Shown piece after piece: positions 17,312 to 25,875 of a stretch of 64,000 nt of DNA. The stretch's first letter is position 1, and each line of letters starts with the position of its first letter. Source of the stretch: Actinomycetes bacterium (GTDB lineage Bacteria; Actinomycetota; Acidimicrobiia; Acidimicrobiales; Palsa-688); the NCBI GenBank assembly GCA_021787365.1, contig JAJYMB010000144.1:1-64000 (forward strand), in the 5' to 3' direction. The notes beneath the pieces were generated by a model, which saw only the letters and a program-made list of their open reading frames with translations, did not search any database and was not told the origin of the DNA. Made by a program: the position numbers and the translations under genes.

Positions 17312-19026
17312 AGACGACACCCGAGGCTTCGGACGCCGGCGCAGCCGCGGGTGCCGGCGCAGCCACTGAGCCCGCCGGAGGCGCCGGCACTCCAACCGTT
17401 GCCGGCGGTGCCACCGAGGCGCCAACCGCGGCCGGCGCCACCCCTGCGCTCGAAGGTGCTGCCACGACAGAGGCCGCTTTCCAGTCTCGCTGGCACCGGG
17501 CTACCGCTCAGTTCGAGGACTGGCTTTTCCCGCCTGCCCCCATAGGTCAGCCCCATCGGGCCGCCGTGGTTGCCAGATATCTGGCCGGCTGCGCAGCCGT
17601 GGCTGCGCTGGCCCTACTGCGCCAGAGCGGCATGCCGGCTTGGCGGACACTGTGGGCCGAAGACGGGAGAGTTTTCTACAGCCAGGCCTTGTCGCTGCCT
17701 TTCACCCGCACGCTGGTGACCCTCCACGACGGTTACGTACAGCTCTACCCGCGCCTCATAGCCGAACTCGCCACCGTTTTCCCGCCCGGGGACGCACCGT
17801 GGGTGATGGCCTTGGCTGGCGCGGTCAGCCTCGGGGCCATCTCGGGGCTGGTCTTCCACATGACGAGGGCGCACGTGGCCTCGCCGGTGCTGCGCGCCTT
17901 GCTGGGGTTGTCCATGGTTCTCCTTCCCGTCGCCGGCGCCGAACTTCTGGACAACGCCGTCAATGTCCCGTGGTGGCTCTTTTTCGCCTGTTTCTGGGCG
18001 CTCCTGTGGCAACCTCGAACGCTTTCGGGCCGGGTGGGAGCGGCGTTGCTGTGCGCCCTGAGCGCCGCGTCCGAACCGCTCACTGCTTTGCTCCTACCGG
18101 TGGCGGCGCTGCGAGTTGCCGCACTAGGACCGCCATACCGCTCGGGCGGCATTTTCGCGCACGCCGCTCGCCCCGCCGGCACCCGGTCCATCACGTCGTC
18201 TTTTTGGTTTACGGCCCAAGCCCCGGTTGTGGGCCTCCTCGCCGGCCTCGTGTTTCAGGCCGTCGCCATCATGACCCACGCAGGCAATCGTGGTGTGGCA
18301 GCGGCGTTCAGCCCGGGAAGCGCCAAGGGCCTGGGCCAGTCCCTGGCCATCCGGACAGGCCTCGGGCTCGTCACCGGTGCCAGGGGAACGGACTCCTTGG
18401 TCGCCCACGACCGTGCCCTGGCGACGGCGCTCGGGGCACTGGTGCTCTTGGCGATTGTCCTCGCCGGCGGCCTTTGCCCGTCTTCGCGCGCACGCGCCTT
18501 CACCGCCGCGGCCGTTTTCACCGCCCTTACCTGCTTCCTGGTCCCCACCTGGTTACGTGACGTGGCGCCGCTGATGGCCTCGGGCAAGGTCCAGCCAGCC
18601 AGCCGTTACCAGGCCGTACCGCTCCTTTTGCTCCTAAGCGTGGTCGTGGTCGGAGCCGAGGGGTGGGTGGCCGGCGTGGGCCGGCGCCGGCCAGGGCGTG
18701 TAGCTCGCGCGCCCAGGGGCTCGGTGGGCGGGGAGCCGCCCCGGCGAGCACTCGCGCCTGGCCATTTCTCGGCCCATCGGGGCCGCCATGGCGCCAAACG
18801 CGGGCGCCCCGACTTCATCGCTGCGACAGTCTGCGTGGCGCTCCTGGCCCCCACCTGGGCGGCTGATTTCCGGGACGCCAACGCCCGTTCAAGCGGCCCG
18901 TCCTGGCCGGTGGGGATAGCCCGAGCGGCGGAGCGGTGCGCCGGCTCGTCCTTGGGCAAGGAGGCCATACCGATAGACCCACGGGGCTGGACGGCTCTGG
19001 TCCCTTGCCGGCTCCTGCTGCGGTAG
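17308..19026 (+). CDS. polytopic membrane protein, function unknown
   Basis: A 572-aa protein with an Ala/Gly/Thr-rich N-terminus (~60 aa) followed by about ten membrane helices. 'WAEDGRVFYSQALSLPFTRTLVTLHDGYVQLYPRL' in the first outer loop, with its acidic ED, resembles the first loop of GT-C type membrane glycosyltransferases. The start ATG 17308 overlaps the upstream stop (ATGA), so the two membrane proteins are translationally coupled and probably act in the same glycan pathway. No family is named with confidence. Confidence 0.75.
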   Translation: MKTTPEASDAGAAAGAGAATEPAGGAGTPTVAGGATEAPTAAGATPALEGAATTEAAFQSRWHRATAQFEDWLFPPAPIGQPHRAAVVARYLAGCAAVAALALLRQSGMPAWRTLWAEDGRVFYSQALSLPFTRTLVTLHDGYVQLYPRLIAELATVFPPGDAPWVMALAGAVSLGAISGLVFHMTRAHVASPVLRALLGLSMVLLPVAGAELLDNAVNVPWWLFFACFWALLWQPRTLSGRVGAALLCALSAASEPLTALLLPVAALRVAALGPPYRSGGIFAHAARPAGTRSITSSFWFTAQAPVVGLLAGLVFQAVAIMTHAGNRGVAAAFSPGSAKGLGQSLAIRTGLGLVTGARGTDSLVAHDRALATALGALVLLAIVLAGGLCPSSRARAFTAAAVFTALTCFLVPTWLRDVAPLMASGKVQPASRYQAVPLLLLLSVVVVGAEGWVAGVGRRRPGRVARAPRGSVGGEPPRRALAPGHFSAHRGRHGAKRGRPDFIAATVCVALLAPTWAADFRDANARSSGPSWPVGIARAAERCAGSSLGKEAIPIDPRGWTALVPCRLLLR

Positions 19027-19065
19027 CCGCCGGCGCAACACCAGGCTCGCCTCTGCCGCAGCCCG

Positions 19066-19095
19066 TTGGCCAACTATTATGTAACGGAGTATAAT
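19066..19095 (+). promoter_or_regulatory. promoter with consensus -10 box for the ATPase gene
   Basis: TTGGCC (19066-19071) and a perfect TATAAT (19090-19095), 18 bases apart. The -10 is seven bases before GTG 19102, so the transcript would start at or next to the start codon (leaderless). The AT-rich block (ATTAT...ATAAT dyad) stands out in a very GC-rich region. Confidence 0.6.
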
Positions 19096-19101
19096 ACTTC
19101 A

Positions 19102-20544
19102 GTGCATAAGAAGCCGCGGGAGATCTTCGACAGGGAGAGAGAATGGTCAGCGCTCGACGAGTTCGTTTCGGGACCCACACCTCATGCGACGCTCGGGCTC
19201 GTCTACGGCCGGCGACGTCAGGGGAAGACCATGCTTGTCGAGTTCCTCTGCCAAGTGGCGGGCGGGTTCTACTTTTCTGCGCTCGAGCAATCGTCGGCGC
19301 AAAACCTGGTCGCGCTGGGCCAAGCGCTCGCGAGCTACCGAAAGCTCGGGGCGGCATTCGCCTTGAGCGGGTGGGCGGAGGCGGTCGAGCAAGTCCTCGC
19401 TCTCGGGAGTGGCAACGAGCCGCTCCCCATCGTGCTCGACGAGGTACCGTACCTGCTTTCGGTCGCGCCAGAGTTGCCTTCCCTCCTCCAAGCCGCTTTG
19501 AGCCCGGCTCGCCGGCGCCAGTACAGGTCGCGGGTCATCCTGTGCGGCTCTGCCTTCTCGGTCATGGCGAAGCTCACCACGGGCACCGCCCCTCTCCGGG
19601 GACGCGGCTCGGTCGAGCTCCTAGTACACCCGTTTGATTTCCGCCAGAGCGCCGACTTCTGGGGCCTACGGCCGCACTGGGAGCTCGCCTTCTACCACCA
19701 TGCCTTGTGCGGCGGGACGCCGGCCTATCGCGACTACGCGGCATCAGATCTCCCTGACCCCACCGCCGGCCTCGACCGCTGGGTGCTGCGCCACCTTCTC
19801 GACCCGACCAGCGCCTTTTACCGGGAAGGCCGGGTACTCCTCTCGGAGGAACGCTCGCTGGCCGAACCCCAGCTCTACCTTTCAGTGCTGGCTGCAGCTG
19901 CAGCAGGCCGTACCCGACCTTCGGAGATTGCGGCCACTCTCGGGCGCAAAGAAACTTCTTTGAGCCGCGCCCTCGCCGTGCTCGAGGAGACCCAGCTACT
20001 GGCCCGGGTGCCGGACCCTCTTCGCGCCCGGCGTTCCACCTATGAAGTGGCTGAGCCGATAATCCGCTTTTATCAACTTGTCATCGCGCCCAACGAAGCC
20101 CGCTTGGGCCGCCGTTTGGGCCAAGCGGTCTGGGCTGAGGTGGCGGCGACGGTGCGTTCCCGTATTTACGGGCCTCATCTGGAGACACTTGCTCGGGAGT
20201 GGGTCGGCTTCTACGCCTCGCCCGAGACAACCGGTGGCCCGCCGGCCCGAGTCGGGCGTACCGAAGTCCCTTGCCCCGAGCACCGTGTACACCACGAGGT
20301 GGACGTGGTCACCTTGTCTGGCGACCGAGTTGTCAGCCTTGGCGAGGTAAAGGCGGGCAACCAGCCGGTACCTGTGGACGAGCTCTCCCGGCTCGTACAC
20401 CTGCGCGACCTCCTGCCTCGGGCGAGCGGTGCACGCCTGCTCCTGTTCTCCCTGGCCGGCTTCGACGACGACCTCGAGAAAGCCGCCCGCCAGAACGGGG
20501 CCGTCGAACTCGTGGACCTCGAGCGCCTCTACACCGGCTCGTGA
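19102..20544 (+). CDS. AAA ATPase with DUF234-like nuclease-fold C-terminus
   Basis: A 480-aa protein of the prokaryotic (archaeal-type) ATPase/DUF234 class. P-loop GRRRQGKT is near residues 36-43, Walker B 'LPIVLDEVPYLL', and sensor 'RVILCGSAFSVM'. A winged-helix region ('RTRPSEIAATLGRKETSLSRALAVLEE') follows. The C-terminal ~130 residues show a PD-(D/E)xK-like pattern ('HEVDVVTL...VVSLGEVKAG'). The longest frame opens at TTG 19066, but that would place the start inside the -35 box; GTG 19102 fits the promoter. The role of these ATPases is not established. It lies between surface-glycan genes without apparent functional link. A distant paralogue is at 45985-47439. Confidence 0.85.
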   Translation: MHKKPREIFDREREWSALDEFVSGPTPHATLGLVYGRRRQGKTMLVEFLCQVAGGFYFSALEQSSAQNLVALGQALASYRKLGAAFALSGWAEAVEQVLALGSGNEPLPIVLDEVPYLLSVAPELPSLLQAALSPARRRQYRSRVILCGSAFSVMAKLTTGTAPLRGRGSVELLVHPFDFRQSADFWGLRPHWELAFYHHALCGGTPAYRDYAASDLPDPTAGLDRWVLRHLLDPTSAFYREGRVLLSEERSLAEPQLYLSVLAAAAAGRTRPSEIAATLGRKETSLSRALAVLEETQLLARVPDPLRARRSTYEVAEPIIRFYQLVIAPNEARLGRRLGQAVWAEVAATVRSRIYGPHLETLAREWVGFYASPETTGGPPARVGRTEVPCPEHRVHHEVDVVTLSGDRVVSLGEVKAGNQPVPVDELSRLVHLRDLLPRASGARLLLFSLAGFDDDLEKAARQNGAVELVDLERLYTGS

Positions 20545-20917
20545 CGACCGGCATCTTGGGCACCTTGGGCATCAGTCAAGGAGCGGGCGGGCGCGGTTCG
20601 CAAAGCCAGGCGGCTGTTGGTGCCGCCCAAAACGGCTCTGGTAGCACGGCCAGTCTGGGCGAAGGGCTCGTTTCCCGGTGCAGTTTGGCTTTCTGGGCGC
20701 GACCGCTGGCTTCATGGCGGCGCCGAGCGCACCCGCTACAGCAAATCGCACCCAGAAGGCCCGCACTGCGCTTTCGAGGGGCGGGGCCAAGTCGAGGCCA
20801 ACCGAGCCGCGCTGTCCCAGATCCTGCCAGCACTCGGACCACGTTGCCGGCGGTCCCGTGAAAGCCGCCGATATCAACCCGGGGCAAGACCACGCCGGCG
20901 AGCGCGACCAGAGCGTA
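20545..20917. other. 373-bp convergent gene-free region
   Basis: Between two convergent genes. Just after the ATPase stop is a direct repeat (CTTGGGCA twice). TTCTGGGCGCGA (20691-20702) pairs with TCGCACCCAGAA (20746-20757) with one G-T type mismatch, and its right arm shares GCACCCAGAAG with the inverted repeat at 7048-7062. No gene supportable. Confidence 0.5.
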
Positions 20918-21412
20918 CTACCGGTCTGGTGGCGAAAGGGAAAAGGGCTGCGGCCCTCCTAGCTCGCCGGCCCCCTGCTCGGCACCGCCGCCAGGCAGGC
21001 GCAAGAGCCGCCACTCCACTTTCCCTTGCTCGATGGCGGCACGAACCCGCCGCTCGCGCGCCGAGAGGGCGGAGCGGCCCGTCTTTACTTCGACGAACAC
21101 CACCCGGGTCACCTCCTCCCCCGAGTCGAGCCCGTCGAAGACCACGAAGTCAACCGGCGACCCAAGGAAACGGGCGTCGCGGGGGTTGAACTCGGCACAA
21201 AACCCAGGCAACAGCGGGGCCAAATGCTCCTGCACCTTGCCGCTCACCGTCATGTGGCTCCGGCTCAGGCTGTCCTGGCGCGCGGCCTTTATGTCTTCGT
21301 CGGTCCAGCGGTAACGGTCCCGGTGGGAACGCAGTTGGTAGCGCGCCTTCAAAACGAGCACCAGGGCCACCACCACGACCAGCGCGGCGGCTACGACGAG
21401 GGCCGAGTTCAT
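20918..21412 (-). CDS. membrane-anchored Holliday-junction-resolvase-like endonuclease
   Basis: A 164-aa protein with one N-terminal membrane helix (MNSALVVAAALVVVVALVLVL), then a restriction-endonuclease fold domain of the archaeal Hjc-related type. 'PVDFVVFDGL...VVFVEVKTGRSALSARERRVRAAIEQGKVEWRLLRL' contains the D...E-x-K catalytic set. Family knowledge: PF10107-type 'Endonuc_Holl' proteins share the helix plus nuclease layout. The start chosen is ATG 21412; the longer open frame reads backward through the dispersed repeat at 21448-21563 and is not believable coding. Its substrate is unknown. Confidence 0.78.
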   Translation of the reverse strand: MNSALVVAAALVVVVALVLVLKARYQLRSHRDRYRWTDEDIKAARQDSLSRSHMTVSGKVQEHLAPLLPGFCAEFNPRDARFLGSPVDFVVFDGLDSGEEVTRVVFVEVKTGRSALSARERRVRAAIEQGKVEWRLLRLPGGGAEQGAGELGGPQPFSLSPPDR

Positions 21413-21447
21413 GAACACATCTTGCCATGGGGGTGTGACGGGCCACG

Positions 21448-21563
21448 CGCGAAAAACTGACCGATGTGCGCCGGCGGAAGCCACATCCACCGGGAACCTG
21501 CGCGTTTTCGCGCCAAAAACCTGTAGATGTGCGGTTGACGACTTCACATCGGTTGGTTTCTCG
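21448..21563 (+). repeat. MITE-like dispersed repeat, copy 1
   Basis: A ~116-bp structured element whose reverse complement recurs at 56956-57074. The first ~75 bases differ at about five positions by eye count. The ends are imperfect inverted repeats (AAACTGACCGATGTG against AAACCAACCGATGTG). Inside are GATGTG/CACATC and a perfect hairpin GCGCG-TTTT-CGCGC. It gives spurious open frames in both copies (e.g. KTDRCAPAEATSTGNLRVF). No transposase nearby, so a non-autonomous element or structured intergenic repeat. Confidence 0.75.
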
Positions 21564-21659
21564 CACGCCGGCACGCCCGCGCCTCGACTTGGCCGCCCCA
21601 GGCGCCACCAGGATCAGGCGAGGCAGCCTTCAGCCCTCTCCATTTCGCTGATCACGCGC

Positions 21660-23753
21660 TCATCGTGCCGGCGACAGCCTGATCGTATAAAAGCGCACCG
21701 TGACGCGGCCGTGGCCGCCGGCCCAGCCCCCGCCCTCCAACTCGAGCTGGCGCACCGCCGGCGGGGTGAAGGCCGGCGAGTACCCGAGCGAAGCAGGAGC
21801 CACGAGCACGTGCATGTCGCCGGCGGTGCTCGGCACAAACCGGTAAGCCTGGCGCCGGCCTCCGCCCTGCCCGGCGCCGGCGCGGACCACGATCGACACC
21901 GCCGGCGGCTTCAATAAAAGACCCTCGACTCTCGAGATGAGCGGCAATCCAAACGAAAACCGAGCTGCCACCAGCTGGCCGCTCACCTCGGGCACCGCGA
22001 CGGGCTCCCCGAAGTGCACCCGGGCGGTACCGACCAGGCGGGCCGGGCCGCAACGGTCGTGCACTCGTCCGAGCACCTGCCACGGGCCGGCGGCAGCGAG
22101 CTGGGTGTAATGGCAGTACATGGACAAGAGGGTCGCCGGGGGGCTCATCCAGGGGTCACTGCCCTCGATCACCTGCGCCGGGTCGTACACGATGCGCTCA
22201 GGGGCTCGCGCCGAAGCCAAGAACTTCGAGCCCAGGCCGTCCAGGTAGGTCGTGTACGCGCTGTAGCCCTGGAGCACGGGCTCGGGGTCCCAATCGAGCT
22301 GAGGGTAGAGGTAAGCCGCCGCTGCCTCTGCCGGCTCGATGGCGACGCTCCGGCCCTTGATGAGCGAAAGCGCGCTGGCCGGCAGGCCGTTGCCGGCGGC
22401 AAGGAGGTGGGTGCTGAGGCCCGCCTGCGCCGGCGGGAAGCCGCCCAGGCCGAGGGCCACCCGCAGGTCCGTAACCAGGGCGGCCGTGCTGGCGCCGGGA
22501 GAATGGAGCTGCGCCGGCGGCGCGCCCGCGGCCACGCACGCCAAAGAGGCGGCGACCGCCAGGGCACCCGCCTGCACGAAGACGTACCGCCGGCCCACGC
22601 GTGCCAGGGCGATCGCCACCAGCGCCAGCCCGAAGAACGTGAGGTCGTGGGTGTCGTGGCGCACGAACCCCTCCTTCAGGACGGCCCACGTCCAACCGGC
22701 GAGCGAGACAGCGAGAGCTACCTGCCTCACGCGCTCGGCCCGGCCGCGAGTGCCCCCCCGGCGCGCGTTCCCCCGGCTGCCGTGCAGAAGACGCCTTCCT
22801 TCACCTCCGGGCACTCCTTTCCCAACCGGGCCAACATCGCCTGTCGTGGCACCAAGTGGCACGTCCCGGTCCACCCGGGCCAGGGACGAGCCGGCGGAGA
22901 GGTAGAAGACCAGCCCGAGCAGCACGAGCACGACCACGGCGAAGTAGTCCTCAGCTCGGCGGCCCACAGAGAGGCTCATCGCCGAGGTGTAGCCGGCAGC
23001 TACCGAGAACGAGGCCCTGAAGTAGCCGGGCAGGTTGGCGAAGCCCTGGCCGGCGCCAGCCCACGCCACCGCCAACGCGCCGGCCAGGGCACCGACGCCG
23101 GCCGCCGCCCGCCGAAGCGCCCGCGCCCCGTACGCCGCGCCCTCTGCCACGACCGCTACGGTCAAAAGCCCGCAGGACACAAGCCCGTCGTTGAACTTGA
23201 CGAGGAGCGCGAAGCCCGCCAGCGCCCCGAGCACGACGACCGCAGCTTGGCGCCGGCCTGCCTTCTCCGAACCGAGCGCCACAAGGGCAAGGCCGAGCGC
23301 GGCCGCGCTCAACAAGTCGGCATAGCCGGTGTGGCTGTTCGCCACGGCAAGGGCCAACCACGCGACGACACCGGCAGGCACGAGCCCCCAGGCCGGCCGT
23401 GCTGCCCCCACCACGAGCGCGCCCAACCCCCAACTGACGGCGAAGGCGAACAGCACGGCGAGGAAAACTGTGAGCCGGTAGAAGGGCAAGACGGTGTCGA
23501 CCAGCCCGTACGGGCCGAAGGTGAAAATGATCCCCGGGCCCCACTGAAGGTGCCGCTCGAAGCCCTGGGCCAACCCAGCCTGCCATGACGGGTCGAGCCC
23601 GGGCGCCACCTTGGCCCAAGCTGAGGTCCTCCAGGACAAGACCGTCGCGACCAGGCTCACGCCCGCCACCGCCGGGGTGCCGGCCAGCCAAACGAACCTG
23701 TGGCGCTGCGCCGGAGGGGCCGGGGCCTCCCGGTCGGCCTCCGAGCGGGCCAC
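21660..23753 (-). CDS. polytopic membrane protein, function unknown
   Basis: About 697 aa from GTG 23753, nine bases after the upstream gene's stop. The frame stays open further 5', but that would overlap the glycosyltransferase. There are 10 or more membrane helices ('FVWLAGTPAVAGVSLVATVL', 'LAVLFAFAVSWGLGALVVG', and others). 'APGLDPSWQAGLAQGFERHLQWGPGIIFTFGPYGL' is a conserved-looking outer loop seen in uncharacterised actinobacterial GT-C-like proteins. A ~250-residue soluble C-terminus ends 'VTVRFYTIRLS'. Coupled to the GT2 gene, so a role in surface glycan assembly is inferred. Confidence 0.72.
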   Translation of the reverse strand: MARSEADREAPAPPAQRHRFVWLAGTPAVAGVSLVATVLSWRTSAWAKVAPGLDPSWQAGLAQGFERHLQWGPGIIFTFGPYGLVDTVLPFYRLTVFLAVLFAFAVSWGLGALVVGAARPAWGLVPAGVVAWLALAVANSHTGYADLLSAAALGLALVALGSEKAGRRQAAVVVLGALAGFALLVKFNDGLVSCGLLTVAVVAEGAAYGARALRRAAAGVGALAGALAVAWAGAGQGFANLPGYFRASFSVAAGYTSAMSLSVGRRAEDYFAVVVLVLLGLVFYLSAGSSLARVDRDVPLGATTGDVGPVGKGVPGGEGRRLLHGSRGNARRGGTRGRAERVRQVALAVSLAGWTWAVLKEGFVRHDTHDLTFFGLALVAIALARVGRRYVFVQAGALAVAASLACVAAGAPPAQLHSPGASTAALVTDLRVALGLGGFPPAQAGLSTHLLAAGNGLPASALSLIKGRSVAIEPAEAAAAYLYPQLDWDPEPVLQGYSAYTTYLDGLGSKFLASARAPERIVYDPAQVIEGSDPWMSPPATLLSMYCHYTQLAAAGPWQVLGRVHDRCGPARLVGTARVHFGEPVAVPEVSGQLVAARFSFGLPLISRVEGLLLKPPAVSIVVRAGAGQGGGRRQAYRFVPSTAGDMHVLVAPASLGYSPAFTPPAVRQLELEGGGWAGGHGRVTVRFYTIRLSPAR

Positions 23754-23761
23754 CCCGGCGT

Positions 23762-24577
23762 CTAGCCCGGGCCGGCTGCGGGCGCGGGCGTGCTCGCCTC
23801 TGTCCCGTAGATGCTGCGCCAGTCGAACACCACCGAGTGGTCGAGCTCGGAACGCCCGTCGTCGAAGTGCAGCCTGGCGGGATCTATTACCAAGCGCTCC
23901 GGCCACGAGCTCATGTTGTCGTAGTGGAAGTTGCTGCCGCCGCGGCGCAGCCCAGCGCGGTCCACTTGGAGCCGCCGGCGCATCTGGGCAGACGAACGCA
24001 TCGGGTAGTGCCGGAGGTTGAAATTGCGCGGGTAACGCTCGCCGGACGGCGGGTTGTGGTTGAACTCTCTGGTATTGGTGGCCGACGCCCGCCACGACCT
24101 GATGCGCGGCCCACAGTCGGGCCAAAGACAGTAGTGCCGGACCCGGAGAGGCGCGCTCGTCACGTCCGGGTCGTCAGCGGGGGTCCACCAGTAGTTGAAA
24201 TTGTTGAACTGGATCCAGTCGTAGGGGGAACCAACCACCTCTTCCAGCCATTCGGCATAGGTGCGGGCGCGGTCCGGGCCTTCCAAGAACTCGTCCTGGT
24301 CGGGCCAGGAAATCCAGTCGTAGCGCCCTACGTAGTCCTTAATCAGGTGCTCCGACATCGCCTGGTAGAGGCCGTAGAAGTCGAAGTCGCGCGGGACGCT
24401 CGCCAGCTCCACCAGCTCTCCTTGCAACCGGCGGAGCAGGTCGGGGGTCTCGTCGGTCGAGCCGTGGTCCCAGACGACCAGCTCGTGGCCCTGCTCGCGC
24501 AGGTACCGCACGGCGTCCTCCACGAGGTCCCCGTCGTTGTAACAGAGCAGGACGCCGAGCAGCCTGGGCCTTCCCAT
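23762..24577 (-). CDS. glycosyltransferase family 2-like protein
   Basis: A 271-aa protein with a GT-A fold start, 'RLLGVLLCYNDGDLVEDAVRYLREQGHELVVWDHGSTDETPDLL', and the metal motif in 'DWISWPDQDEFLEGP' (DxD). It is closest in style to the Glyco_tranf_2_4 group of short glycan transferases. 'FNNFNYWWTPADD' and the many aromatic residues suggest a specific acceptor site. It lies in a two-gene unit with the membrane protein downstream and is divergent from the sulfotransferase gene (36 bp between starts). Confidence 0.82.
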   Translation of the reverse strand: MGRPRLLGVLLCYNDGDLVEDAVRYLREQGHELVVWDHGSTDETPDLLRRLQGELVELASVPRDFDFYGLYQAMSEHLIKDYVGRYDWISWPDQDEFLEGPDRARTYAEWLEEVVGSPYDWIQFNNFNYWWTPADDPDVTSAPLRVRHYCLWPDCGPRIRSWRASATNTREFNHNPPSGERYPRNFNLRHYPMRSSAQMRRRLQVDRAGLRRGGSNFHYDNMSSWPERLVIDPARLHFDDGRSELDHSVVFDWRSIYGTEASTPAPAAGPG

Positions 24578-24612
24578 CTGGGTAGAGGCTAGCTTCCGCT
24601 AACTTCGGTCCC

Positions 24613-25782
24613 ATGGACGGCCCCCAGCCGGCCGGCGTGGCCATAGTCGGCATGCACCGCAGCGGGACGAGCGCGGTGGCAGGCTTCCTCGCCCAGGCGG
24701 GTTACTTCGCCGGCAAGGACGACGAGCTGCTCCCGCCCCAGGAAGACAACCCGAAGGGGTACTTCGAGCGGGAGGACGTCAATGCGCTCAACGACGAACT
24801 GTTCGCTTCGCTCGGGGGCGCCTGGGAAAGGCCGCCGTCGCGCCAGCAGATAGCCGAAGCCGCCCCGGCGTGGACGGGCAGGATAGAGGGGCTCCTCGAC
24901 GGCCTCCGCGCCGGCGCCGCCGGTCGGCCCCTGGTACTGAAGGACCCCCGCGTCAGCCTGGCCCTGCCGGCGTGGACGCCCGCCGTAGGCGAGAGCCTGT
25001 GCTGGCTCGTCGTGGAGCGCAACCCCGTCGATACCGCCCTGTCGCTCCGCAAACGGGACGGGCGGCCGCTCTCGGTCGCCCTCGCCCTCTGGCAGCTCTA
25101 TTCGACCGAGCTGCTCGAGGGGTTGGCGGGCCGGCGCGTCCTCGTCGTCCACTACGACGACTTCGTCCGCCAGCCCGCCCAGGGAGGCGCCGCCCTCCTG
25201 GAGCGCCTGGGCGAGGTGCTGGCACCGGGCATGGCCGCGACGCTGGAGCCGGCCCGTGCCAAGGGGTTCGTCTCGGGGTCGATGCGCCACCATTCGACCG
25301 ACCTCGCCGGCCCTATCGCCGCCGAGACCATGACCTGCCTGCAGATGGACCTCGCCCGCTGGCTCGCGGCCCTGCCGACCGGTTGGGCCGAGCTCGAGCC
25401 GCCGGCCGAGCTTCGCCAGCAGCCCGAGAGCGCCCTCGTCGCGACAGCCGAGTACTACGACGCGATGGGCGACCGGCACGGCATAGAGACGGCCTACGAC
25501 ACCGAGCGCCACCGGGCGCTCCACTTCGAACAAGCCACCGAGTTGAAGGACCGCCACATCGCCAACATCGAAGCCGCTCTGGAGGCGGCGGCCAAGCGGG
25601 CCGAGTCCGACGAGGAGCGGGTGGGCCAGCTGGAGGCGGAGGTGCGCCGGCTCGAGGAGGACAACACCGCTCTCCGCGAGGAGTTGCGCCGGCTCCGCGA
25701 GGACGGCCTGGCCGCCGCCAGCAACCTCTTCACATTGGCGAAGCGCAGCTTGTCCGGCCGCGCCGGCGGGTCATTCTTGTAG
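24613..25782 (+). CDS. sulfotransferase family protein with C-terminal coiled coil
   Basis: A 389-aa PAPS-dependent sulfotransferase-like protein. The 5'-phosphosulfate loop GMHRSGTS is at 13-20, and the 3'-phosphate side 'LVVERNPVDTALSLRKRDG' matches the family's RxPxD...S region. The C-terminal ~90 residues are a coiled coil ('KRAESDEERVGQLEAEVRRLEEDNTALREELRRL'), likely for oligomerisation or docking to other glycan enzymes. Family role: transfers sulfate from PAPS to a sugar or protein. Its placement among glycosyltransferases suggests a sulfated surface polysaccharide. No PAPS synthesis genes are in view. Confidence 0.86.
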   Translation: MDGPQPAGVAIVGMHRSGTSAVAGFLAQAGYFAGKDDELLPPQEDNPKGYFEREDVNALNDELFASLGGAWERPPSRQQIAEAAPAWTGRIEGLLDGLRAGAAGRPLVLKDPRVSLALPAWTPAVGESLCWLVVERNPVDTALSLRKRDGRPLSVALALWQLYSTELLEGLAGRRVLVVHYDDFVRQPAQGGAALLERLGEVLAPGMAATLEPARAKGFVSGSMRHHSTDLAGPIAAETMTCLQMDLARWLAALPTGWAELEPPAELRQQPESALVATAEYYDAMGDRHGIETAYDTERHRALHFEQATELKDRHIANIEAALEAAAKRAESDEERVGQLEAEVRRLEEDNTALREELRRLREDGLAAASNLFTLAKRSLSGRAGGSFL

Positions 25783-25875
25783 ACGAAAACGGCCTATTTG
25801 ACCACTTACGTCTGCAAGAACGCGGTGGTGGGGCCGAGGGCGCCCTAGAGGCAACGCCGGCGGGCGAGCGAGGGT

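Noticed and set aside
19026-20620. Cassette ends around the first ATPase (19102-20544)
   Set aside because: No inverted repeat or target duplication like those at 45708 and 47702 could be found on either side.
21411-21917. Open frames through the dispersed repeat (e.g. 'KTDRCAPAEATSTGNLRVF')
   Set aside because: The similarity between the two loci is at DNA level in all frames and includes the hairpin, so it is a repeat and not a conserved protein.
22014-23588. Long + strand open frame opposite the membrane protein at 21660-23753
   Set aside because: Antisense artefact of high GC; the minus strand encodes regular membrane helices.
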